From Tubulanus polymorphus (Eukaryota; Nemertea; Palaeonemertea; Tubulaniformes; Tubulanidae), in the NCBI RefSeq assembly GCF_964204645.1, contig NC_134027.1, positions 16,854,485 through 16,918,484 of the forward strand: a stretch of DNA of 64,000 nucleotides, given 5' to 3'. Shown one piece after another: positions 52,557 to 61,365 of the stretch. A program made the translations under genes and the position numbers. Position 1 is the stretch's first letter; every line of letters starts with the position of its first letter. The notes under the pieces are model-generated. The model did no database searches. It was not told the DNA's origin and was given only the letters and a program-made list of their open reading frames with translations.

Positions 52557-53674
52557 TTTTAATTTTACTTGATAATATCCATTCATTGAATTTATCTGGC
52601 CATCCAACCCATTTTACTAAAGAATATTTTTTTCTTTTAATAGTTTTTGTTTTTAATACTTTTTCAATTTTATATTCTTGTTCTAGATTTTCAGTAGTTA
52701 AACTTAATTCTTCTTCGTAAAAGTAGCCATCAACTTCTTCACCATCTAAATCTTCTTATTTATAGACATATGGTTTTGTTGTTATTACCTTTTTATTTTA
52801 TATATTTCTCTAGTAAAATTTCGATCGTATCCTTTATCAAATATCTTTTTATACTTAGAAATTCTAACATTTTGACCAACTTTAAATTTAGGTTCACCAA
52901 AATCATCTACAAGAAATGCTCCATATAAATTATTCCAAACAATTTCAGCATTTTCAGGTTTTCTAGCATCAATAGGTTTCATTCCAATAGAAGAATGATA
53001 AGAATTATTATATCCTTCTATCAATTTTGGTAAAACATCAATCCATTTAAAATTATTATTTGCTGTAAAATATTTCCACATTCTTGTTCTTAATGTTCTA
53101 TCAAATCGTTCAACAACTGCTGCTTTTTTATCCGATTTTGTTGAAAAATATTTAATATTATGATTGTCTAAGAGTTCATGAACAAGTGAATTATCAAATT
53201 CTTTTCCATCATCAAATTGTATTTTTTCTGGTTTTAGTTTATCATCCGAAAGAAATTTTCTTAAAACATTTGATGTTTGTACAGCATCTTTTCTATAAAG
53301 TGGGAAGCTCCATACATAACGACTAAAAATATCAATTATATTCAATAACCAACAATAATCATCATTATCTTTCTTAACATTTTTCATATCAATTAAATCT
53401 CCTTGCCATTGTTGATCTACATAACTTACCATAGTTATACGAGTTTTATATTTTCTAACAATTTTTTATGTGTTGTGTATGTTGGTTGTTCTAACATAAA
53501 TTCATTTATATCTTTATATTTAACTAAATTTTGTGGGATTATCTTATCTAATTTATCTTGTTTTACTTGACGCCATATATTTTTGGTAGAAGAATAAGCA
53601 ACCGAACTCTCAGGGTTGTAATATAAATTTCTTAAATATTGTTCTTTAGTATTAGGAGTTTTTTTACCACCCAT
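52549..53674 (-). pseudogene. E3 integrase, frameshifted
   Basis: N-terminal part 53674-53435 (EQYLRNLYYNPESSVAYSST, QPTYTTHKK). A shift in an A-run near 53462 follows, then the core 53432-52785 with QGDLIDM, IQFDDGKEF and AAVVERFDRTLRTRMWKYF (DDE residues) and the SH3-like VGQNVRISKYKKIFDKGY. Further breaks lie near 52795 and 52755. The chromodomain (EYKIEKVLKTKT, LVKWVGWPDKFNEWILSSK) ends at 52549. The family match to E2 is unambiguous. Confidence 0.85.
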
Positions 53675-53703
53675 TTATATATCGTTAATTTTAACTTTAT
53701 ATT

Positions 53704-54949
53704 TTAATATTGAATACTATCCAATTGTGAATTTACAATACTTAATTGTGCATCAGATATAATATAAATGTGCATTTTGAAATGTTTGTCTCCTCTTTTC
53801 TTTGTCATGAATAATTGTATTCCATCTTTAGTGTTCTGTAGTTTTTTCCCAGAACCATGTAATGAATTATCCTCTGTTGTTCTAAAATCTAACCATAATG
53901 CATATTTATTGCCGGTATAATAATCAATTTGATTAATATTACAATTTTCAAATGATTTTACTTTTTCATTCATAAAATGTTTTCTAATTTCTGCCCATTG
54001 ATCAATCATTCTCATTCCTTGACAAAATATTTTATTTGCTATTCCTTCAATAGTTATTTCTACTTTTGTTATTTCAGGATTATAATAATTATCAACCTTT
54101 ATTGCGCCATTAGAATATGTTGCAATGGTAAAAATATTAATATACCTTTAATAGATCTTCTTGGGAAGTTAATATTCTCATTAATTATTTCATTATTTGC
54201 ATTAATAGTTACAGTTTTAAATTTATCAATATAATCATATAATAATGAAAATCCTTGATTGTATCGAGTTTGAATTGTGCTAGCAATATTTTCATTAGTT
54301 ACTGTGTCATATTCTAAACATATATTCGATAATTTATAACCCATATCTTTAACAACGCTAGATAATACAATTTCATTTACAGGAGCAAATGTTATCTCAA
54401 ATATAATATCTTCTTGAATTGCGTATTTATATAAAGGTGCATTATTATTTATCAATTCAAAGTCTAATGGAATTTTATATTTGCTTCCATAAATCGTTTT
54501 TATCAAATTATCTGTGGCACGAGTTACTATTGCGTCATTAGCTCCTGATCTTAATTTATTATGGTTTTCCGATTGAATACCCTGAAATATCATATTATTT
54601 CTATTTTCTTTAGTTAACCATAAATCTTTATAATGCATAAATAAATTATAATCATCTAAGAGAAAACTGTTTCTGGACCAATCGTTATAGTTAATTTTTT
54701 AATCAAATATCTCCCAACATTATCAACAACATAATTATTATCATGACCAATTACTTTTATATCAGCTGATAAATAAATACTATTTGGAACATAAAAAGTA
54801 TTTTGTGTTAATCGAGGAATTCTAACGTATAAAGTTTCATCGGGATTAATATTAGAAGGGTTATGAGTAATTATATGATGTGATCTTTCTGCTTTAATAG
54901 CATTAGATATTCTAGAAATCTTAGAAGGACTTATATAACTCCCACTCAT
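53704..54949 (-). pseudogene. E3 major capsid protein, two frameshifts
   Basis: Three open segments (54949-54656, 54638-54099, 54015-53704) together cover the whole MCP. The breaks are a one-base loss near 54658, after GPETVFS, and another near 54130, in the FPRRSIKGILIF region. Landmarks are as in E1/E2 (VGRYLIKKLTITIG, KYALWLDFRTTEDNSLHGSG). Except for the breaks, identity with E1 and E2 is high, much higher than for the integrase N-terminus. Confidence 0.8.
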
Positions 54950-54968
54950 TTATTTAACAAAAAAATTA
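54947..54968 (-). promoter_or_regulatory. start-codon promoter motif, E3 MCP
   Basis: Minus strand AATTTTTTTGTTAAATAAATG, ATG included; the same as E1 and E2. Confidence 0.5.
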
Positions 54969-54969
54969 A

Positions 54970-56393
54970 TTATCTATTTTCTATTATTTTTTCTTGATAT
55001 CTTTTTGATATCATATTCACTAACCCAAAAATAATAGCACTTACAACTGTAATTAAAAATAAAATAATATGTTCGGCAGCAAAGTTAATAATGTTTCCTG
55101 CAGATTTCAATATAAAACAAACAATTGATGCAATAATTCCTGGCAATGCTGCAGCAGATTTCTTTGATAGTTCCCATAAATATTTTGCTAATTTCTTTAA
55201 ACCATCTTTAACTTTATCTCGTATAGAATTATTATCATTCGGGGGTTTATCCGGTTTATTGGGAGTAGGAGTAGATTTTAAAGCATTTGATATTGTTAGA
55301 CCAATTGTTGTAAATAACATAGTTACAGCTGTTAGAATTGAAAGAATTGTTATTCCTAATTTAAATAATAATTTTATTCTATCTTTTAATGATATCTTTA
55401 AAAATAACTTTTAATCTATTAATATTATAATCATATGATTTTAATAATAATTTAATTTCTTCTTTCTGTACTTCTAAATTATCTTTTAAATTACTAATTT
55501 CTTTTTCTAAACGTAATTCTTTTTGCCTATATTCTATTTTATCAATTAATTGATGATCTAAATCAGACTTTATTTGTTCTATTTCTTTATTTGCATTAGT
55601 TAATTCTTTTTCCAAATACATAATTTTTTGATCTCTTATACTTTTATTATGTGCAATTTTATCAGCTTCATTTCTTATACTAATAATTTCTCTAATTGCT
55701 TCATCAGAAAATATATTTAAATCTTCTAATTGTTGATCTGTTGCATCAATTAATCCATTCGGTAAAAGTTTTTCAATTGAAACTTTATTTGATTTAAGTT
55801 TACTAGTTTTGGAAGTTATATTCTGTTCAGATGTTGTTTCTGTTTCTGATTTCTTTTTGATTATTTCAAATAATTCCTTAATTCTTTGTTTAAATACGTC
55901 TATATCATTATCAGTTAATTCTTGTTTTATAACATCAGTTATTACATTACTATTACTAATTCTTTTAATTCTATCTGGATCTAATTTTCTCAAAGTTAAT
56001 TTTGTTATTATTTTTTTTATAAGTGATATCAATATAATAATCATCTTTCAAACGATAATAACATTTACCATTATCTAAAAATTTTAATTGATCTGCTAAA
56101 AGTCCAACGTCTTCATCATTTATGTTAAGTTTAGATTTTTCAATTAAATCTTCTAATTTAGGTATTTTGTTTAAATTATCTAAATCTTGTTTTACTAAAC
56201 CTGGGTCTAAATTTTCAGGATTTAATTGTGATTCTGCATTTTTAATATAATCAGGCATATTTAAATTATTATTATATCCTGGCTCATTACCGTCATTAAA
56301 ACTTGTTTCACTAAAATCAGGTTGTTGTTCATCAGTTATGCCAGGTTTATCAAAAGGATCCATTCCAATATCTTCTCCACCTTCTACATCCAT
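54970..56393 (-). pseudogene. E3 coiled-coil membrane protein, frameshifted
   Basis: ATG 56393 in TTATATAAATGG. Acidic head with ITDEQQPDFSETSFNDGNEP (shared with E2). The next part differs from E2, and the coiled-coil (56044-55379) matches the second half of the E1 duplication closely. Membrane segment near 55320 (MLFTTIGLTISNAL), proline-rich linker, then AKYLWELSKKSAAALPGIIA and AAEHIILFLITVVSAIIFG. Breaks lie near 56010 and 55390; a short region (IKPDSKISLKD in the others) is deleted near 55390. Confidence 0.7.
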
Positions 56394-56409
56394 TTATATA
56401 ATAAAAAAA

Positions 56410-57711
56410 TTAAAATTTAAAATATAATATTCCTCCTATAACAATTCCTATACAAGTTAAAGCTAATTTAGTATTTTCATGTAATTTATTATCATTATCA
56501 GTTTTAATTATATCATGTTGAATATTATCAGTTTTAATATTTTCTGTAGTATTGTAATCTTTTATTTTGGAATCATTATCCAATTTAATATTCTTAGTTT
56601 TAGTTTCTGTTGATTGAATATGTTTTTTATTTTTTTCACCTTCCATTAATTTTGGAGCAGTAATTATCTTTGTATTTATATCATTCAATCCAAATGAATT
56701 ATTTATTGTTGCAGTTTTAATTAGATTATTATAACCAATTATATTTCCCATCTTTAATACTAAATCATTAGAAATAATTAATAGATTAGGGCCTATACAA
56801 TAATTTAGTCTTACATGAGATTTATCTAAATAATTTTGATATCTTACAATGTTTTCTGGAATCGATCTATTTTTATCATTATGAATGGAATCTTCAAATA
56901 ATACTTTGAATTGTTTCTGCGCATCGAATGAAGTGTTATCATTTCCAATTATTGGGGATCTTGTTTCAACTTGTGCGCCTAAAAAACATATCAAATAAGT
57001 TCTAATAGATTGATTTATTCTTTGTATACCTGATTTTGTAAAACCTTCACCATTTTCTAAAATGAAATTAACCCAACCATTATTATTATCAATTTTATAA
57101 TTATGATAAGCTGAAATCCTATGCATATAATCAATTCTTTTTATTTCAAACTCTTCACCAACACCTTGCAATTTACCATGCGCTCTAAAATCGGAATTAA
57201 TATTTATATTAAATTCATTACATATTTTATAAAACTTAGATAGGTTAATATTATTATCCAATTCTTTACAATATTTAGACCCGGGTAAAGGACATTCTAA
57301 TTCATTTAATATTATTCTGATTTGAAAATATGTGTGAAATCTAAATATTGTGTGAATTAATTTTAAATCAGAATACTTCAAATTTTTATCTAAGTTATTT
57401 AAATGATCATTCCAACTAATTCCGCATCCTGTTGTTGCACAATAAACAGCAAAATCTAATTGGTTCTGCCAATATTTCATATTAGATTTTACTTTATATA
57501 TATGATATTCATCTCGAGTAAAAGTAACTTCATATGTATTAAATATATTTTCCATTTTAGAAATAAAAAACTGTGATTCAGTAACATAAATTTCTAAATT
57601 AGTTAATGAATTTAAAACTACATTTTTATATGTAATATTTTTTTCTAAATCTATTGCAGTAATATTATATTTAATTTATTTATTATATAGGAAAGCTTTT
57701 GGAAACCCCAT
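56410..57711 (-). pseudogene. E3 conserved capsid-neighbour protein, early stop
   Basis: The original start is ATG 57711 (AATTATATAAATGG, MGFPKAFLYNK), but a TAA follows near 57677. The open frame from 57555 encodes 381 residues with YWQNQLDFAVYCATTGCGIS, RFHTYFQIRIILNELECPLP, FTKSGIQRINQSIRTYLICF, GAQVETRSPIIG and a membrane tail (LALTCIGIVIGGILYFKF). Closest to E2. Confidence 0.7.
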
Positions 57712-57727
57712 TTATATAATTAAAAAA

Positions 57728-58158
57728 TCAATAATTAACTAATTCTTTTAATAATTTATCTTGTTCTTCAACTGTTATATGGCCATTTCAACTTATTATA
57801 TAATGTAGTGTATTCTTTAATTTATTGATTTCTTTTATATTAGTTTTAATTTTTTTTTAAATTACTTTTTATATTTAATTTTGAACTTATACCGGTTAAA
57901 ACACTTGAACTTAATCCTAACACGCCAATTGATATAGCTAAAGGTGTTAATGGACTGAATATTGCTAGAAATGTTATAACAGAACTAATTGTAACCACTT
58001 ATAATCAAATAATATATAATTTTACTTTTTAAATATTTTTTCTCCTTTATCTTTAAGTCAATTTCAAATTCTAATATTTGTTTTTCTAAATATGTTTTTA
58101 ATTTAGTTTTATTTATATCATGAGGAATAATATCAATACTATCAACTTTATCTTCCAT
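57728..58158 (-). pseudogene. E3 small two-helix membrane protein, disrupted
   Basis: ATG 58158 in CTAAATAAATGG. Same family as E2 34453-34887. The frame is lost near 58030 and again near 57860, where an A-run is expanded. Hydrophobic segments and the C-terminal charged helix are still visible in pieces. Confidence 0.55.
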
Positions 58159-58177
58159 TTATTTAGAAAGAAAATTA

Positions 58178-58600
58178 CTAATTAGTAAATTTATATGCTA
58201 CAAATATAACAATAACTGTTCCACCTAAAATCCAAATTATTTCATATTTCTGTTGTTCTTTACTTGGGGTATAATAATCTGATAATTTAGGTTTGTATAG
58301 ATGTAATTTTTCTTTATTGGTTACTGCGTTATATAAACTCATTGCATCATCAACTGATTGAAAATCTCTATGTGAAATCTTCTGATCATATAATTCTTTA
58401 TTGATGTAATCCATATAGTTTTGTCTCTTTTCTCTATATTCTTCAGCTGCTTTATTGTATTTCTCTAATGCTAAGTTATGTCTTTTTTGTTCTGTTAATG
58501 AACCATTTTTATCAATATGCTTAAATAAATAACCACCACCAGTAAATGCTAAAGCGTTAACAATTGCCGATCCTATAATAGTTATAATTGCAGAAGCCAT
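58178..58600 (-). CDS. E3 140-residue membrane protein
   Basis: An intact homologue of E1 19248-19670, with ITIIGSAIVNALAFTGGGYL, KRHNLALEKYNKAAEEYREK, KLSDYYTPSKEQQKYE and a C-terminal membrane segment. Starts in GTTAAATAAATGGC. Confidence 0.65.
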   Translation of the reverse strand: MASAIITIIGSAIVNALAFTGGGYLFKHIDKNGSLTEQKRHNLALEKYNKAAEEYREKRQNYMDYINKELYDQKISHRDFQSVDDAMSLYNAVTNKEKLHLYKPKLSDYYTPSKEQQKYEIIWILGGTVIVIFVAYKFTN

Positions 58601-58624
58601 TTATTTAACAAAAAAATTATGCAT

Positions 58625-58846
58625 TTATATGGGAGGAATATATTTTTGTTTTTCTAAATAATCAATAGTTAAATTAGATAAAGTAACTGCTAATGTTAAT
58701 TTTAAAATATCATTTATATCAAATCTATCAACATTAACACTTCCCATTTTGAATACTTTTTTTAATACCATTGAATAACCAACAGTTCCAACTGATAGTA
58801 ATGCGCCATTATATATTCCAGTTATTATCCACTTATTATCACTCAT
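58625..58846 (-). CDS. E3 73-residue two-helix membrane protein
   Basis: An intact homologue of E1 19695-19913 (ITGIYNGALLSVGTVGYSMV and the ILKLTLAVTLSNLTIDYL helix). Starts in TAATAAATGAG. Confidence 0.6.
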   Translation of the reverse strand: MSDNKWIITGIYNGALLSVGTVGYSMVLKKVFKMGSVNVDRFDINDILKLTLAVTLSNLTIDYLEKQKYIPPI

Positions 58847-58888
58847 TTATTAATCAAAAAAATTACTATCTTCAAAATATTTAGTTAT

Positions 58889-59206
58889 CTAAGTGATGAT
58901 TAATTTAACATTTATTTCATTACTACTTTTATGATTATCATATATTTCGGTTAATATGTTTTTAATATCATCTATGATAAAATCTTCATCTAATTCATAA
59001 AATCTTAAAGATTCTCTAATTAAATTAGTAATCTTTTCTACATTTAAAGTTTCTTTATCTATTGTTGTTTCATACTCAAATGTTGTTTCATTAGAAAATG
59101 CAATATTTTTGATATGTGTAATTACTTCATTAATGTTAAATTTCATTTCTTTCTCCCGTTTAAAATCAAATCCAAAACATATACTCGGTCCAACAGTTAT
59201 ATTCAT
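58889..59206 (-). CDS. E3 homologue of the MNIIVGPSICFGF protein
   Basis: 105 residues with the conserved opening MNITVGPSICFGFDFKRE after TATATAAATG. The middle (residues 25-65) differs fully from E1/E2, and the end (IDDIKNILTEIYDNHKSSNE) is shared. It stops earlier than E1, so it may be slightly truncated. Confidence 0.5.
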   Translation of the reverse strand: MNITVGPSICFGFDFKREKEMKFNINEVITHIKNIAFSNETTFEYETTIDKETLNVEKITNLIRESLRFYELDEDFIIDDIKNILTEIYDNHKSSNEINVKLIIT

Positions 59207-59222
59207 TTATATAGTGAAAAAA

Positions 59223-59979
59223 TTACTCTTTACATCTTATAACTAATTCATAAATTACAGAAAAGTTATTCAAATCAATTAAATAACCATTATGATTTCT
59301 TATTTCTAATTTAAAATTATTGAAATGTGGAATACAAGGTTTAAAATCACATTCAGTTAAATTATAATATATTTGCGTTCCAAATTGTTTAACATTTTTT
59401 AATGGTAAAATATTTAATATACTACAATTACAAATTGTATCTTTAGTTGCTTCAAATGTTTTTGGTGGGTCAATTAAATTGCAATAAATATAAAAATGTG
59501 TAAAAGGTATTAAGTTTGATCTACCTTCTGCGTATGCTGTAACAATATCTGGGTTAATTCCTAACAGTTTACCTAAAGGTTTTCTTACTGTAAATTTAAA
59601 TTGTTCGTCATTAGCTAACCTAATCTTTATTTTATTAGAACTATCACTTTTTAAAATTCTAATACTAAATCCGGAATCACTTCCTAATTTAGCTCGAGCT
59701 TTTCTATTAATTTCTTGTGCTGATGTATCTAAATTATATAATCCTGGTTTTAGATATAAAAAACCATTTATTCCTTTTTTTGTAAAAGATTGAAAAAATT
59801 AAATGTTCTAGACTTTTATCCGATATATTGTAAAATGAGTTACATAAACTTATATTTACTAATTTCAAATCAACACAATTCTTAAATTCTCTATCTAATT
59901 GAACTATTAAATTATGTGATTTATAATTTTTAAGTTTTCTAGAATCAACAAATATTCTGTATTCTTTTAATTCTACCAT
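59223..59979 (-). pseudogene. E3 penton-like minor capsid protein, frameshifted
   Basis: ATG 59979 opens MVELKEYRIFVDSRKLKNYK, then VQLDREFKNCVDLKLVNISL. A shift near 59790 (T-rich) ends the frame at 59734. The rest of the E1 protein (Leu-Gly-Ile loop region, PFTHFYIYCNLIDP, C-terminal ELVIRCKE) is readable in another frame down to 59223. Confidence 0.62.
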
Positions 59980-60047
59980 TATTTATAACATAAAAAAATT
60001 ACCGCTCATCACTAAAAATTAATTTTAATAAAAATTTTCCTAAATAA

Positions 60048-61046
60048 ATGGATGAGAAGATAGCATGCAAAATTTGTGGTGAACTTCTAAGAAAAAGTAA
60101 TATGGCTCGACATATGAAAAAACATGAAGAAAATTATAAACCCCCTAAACTAAACTGTCCAAAATGTAATAAATTATTCTCAAGAAATTATGTTAAAAAA
60201 CATTCAGAGAAGTGTAAAATTAATGGTGCAACGGCTAATGTTGATAGTAATGAAAGTAATAGTAATTCTGTTGAAGTTGAACCTGAAATTATTTGGAAAA
60301 GACCTTTCTTATTCTATGACAAGGATAATATAAAAGATCATATCTGTGAGCCTTGTCAAGTAAAATATAGCCCTGAAAATATAGAAGATTGGGAGAATCA
60401 TCAATTTCGTAAAGCACATATAGATAAAATTTCTAATAAATTTGAAACTGAATTCAATGAAAGAAAAGATAAATTATTAGAAAAAATAAAATATGAGAAA
60501 ACGTTACCAGATAATAAAGAAACAGTTGAAAAGTTAGAAAAACAATATAATGAATTAACAAGAAAAACATATTATTGTATATATTGTAAATTGATTATTA
60601 CAACAAGTAATTCAAATCTACATAATAGAACAATAAAACATAAAGAAAACGTAAGAAAATACCAAGAGCTTAATGAAGATCTATTACCAATAAATTATAA
60701 ACAAAAATGCCCACAATGTAATTACGCGACCTTAAGACAAGAAGGTACTGTGTTATTTTGTAATGAATGTGGATGGCAAGAGAATTTATGGAGTGAAGAA
60801 AAAACTAGAAATTTTCTCATAGATCCAAAATTAAATTATCTAGATGAAATTTTTAAAATATTTTCTATAGAAGATCATACACCAGAATATATGCAATGGC
60901 TTGAAAAAATTAAAATGATAGAAAATAAAAATGGTGAAATAACTAAAAAAGATATTATAAAAACAATTATTCCGTCAACATTTAACACAAAAGAAAAGAA
61001 AATGTATTTATATTTATTATTTAACGATTATTATGAAAAACCTTAA
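60048..61046 (+). CDS. multi-zinc-finger protein, candidate VLTF3-like late transcription factor (N-terminal part)
   Basis: 332 residues. Starts in CCTAAATAAATGG. Fingers: CKICGELLRKSNMARHMKKH near 8-27, CPKCNKLFSRNYVKKHSEKC near 37-56, a CEPC...H...H near 102-127, and CIYCKLIITTSNSNLHNRTI near 178-197. A zinc ribbon follows with CPQCNYATLRQEGTVLFCNE, CGWQ (four Cys, C-x2-C...C-x2-C). The ribbon, then a helical C-terminal part that continues in the overlapping next frame, resembles poxvirus/NCLDV late transcription factor VLTF3. No homologue exists in E1/E2 within the window. The zinc fingers are certain; the VLTF3 link is a hypothesis. Confidence 0.5.
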   Translation: MDEKIACKICGELLRKSNMARHMKKHEENYKPPKLNCPKCNKLFSRNYVKKHSEKCKINGATANVDSNESNSNSVEVEPEIIWKRPFLFYDKDNIKDHICEPCQVKYSPENIEDWENHQFRKAHIDKISNKFETEFNERKDKLLEKIKYEKTLPDNKETVEKLEKQYNELTRKTYYCIYCKLIITTSNSNLHNRTIKHKENVRKYQELNEDLLPINYKQKCPQCNYATLRQEGTVLFCNECGWQENLWSEEKTRNFLIDPKLNYLDEIFKIFSIEDHTPEYMQWLEKIKMIENKNGEITKKDIIKTIIPSTFNTKEKKMYLYLLFNDYYEKP

Positions 61047-61365
61047 ATTAACAGAAGAAGATATGAAAAATATTAAAAAAATATTCAAACAAATATTAAT
61101 GTATCATTTGGAAAATAGAATAACAGATTCAATAAATTATGAATTCTTTTTAAATAAGATTGTAAATTATTTAAACATAGATATTATAATTCCATTTGAC
61201 GAATTAACAAACAAAAAGATACAAAGAGAGCGAGATAAAATGTGGAACAAGATAGAACTTTATTTAAATGAGAAAAAAGAAATGGAAGAAGAAACTAAAC
61301 AATTAAATGAAAATGAAGAAGCCAATAGTGATTTCGAGTATGATGATATTGATTTTATGTTTTAA
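61033..61365 (+). CDS. continuation of the VLTF3-like candidate after a probable frameshift
   Basis: A 110-residue frame whose ATG lies 14 bases inside the previous gene. It reads LTEEDMKNIKKIFKQILMYH, then YEFFLNKIVNYLNIDI, a basic helix and an acidic end (SDFEYDDIDFMF). In VLTF3 proteins a segment of the type LT.EE...L..MF..I.......K.F..Y.FVL.KL...L directly follows the ribbon domain. The overlap lies in an A-run (about 61033-61045), so both frames may once have been one gene of about 440 residues, or be joined by programmed shifting. The stop overlaps the PolB stop on the other strand by two bases. Confidence 0.45.
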   Translation: MKNLKLTEEDMKNIKKIFKQILMYHLENRITDSINYEFFLNKIVNYLNIDIIIPFDELTNKKIQRERDKMWNKIELYLNEKKEMEEETKQLNENEEANSDFEYDDIDFMF

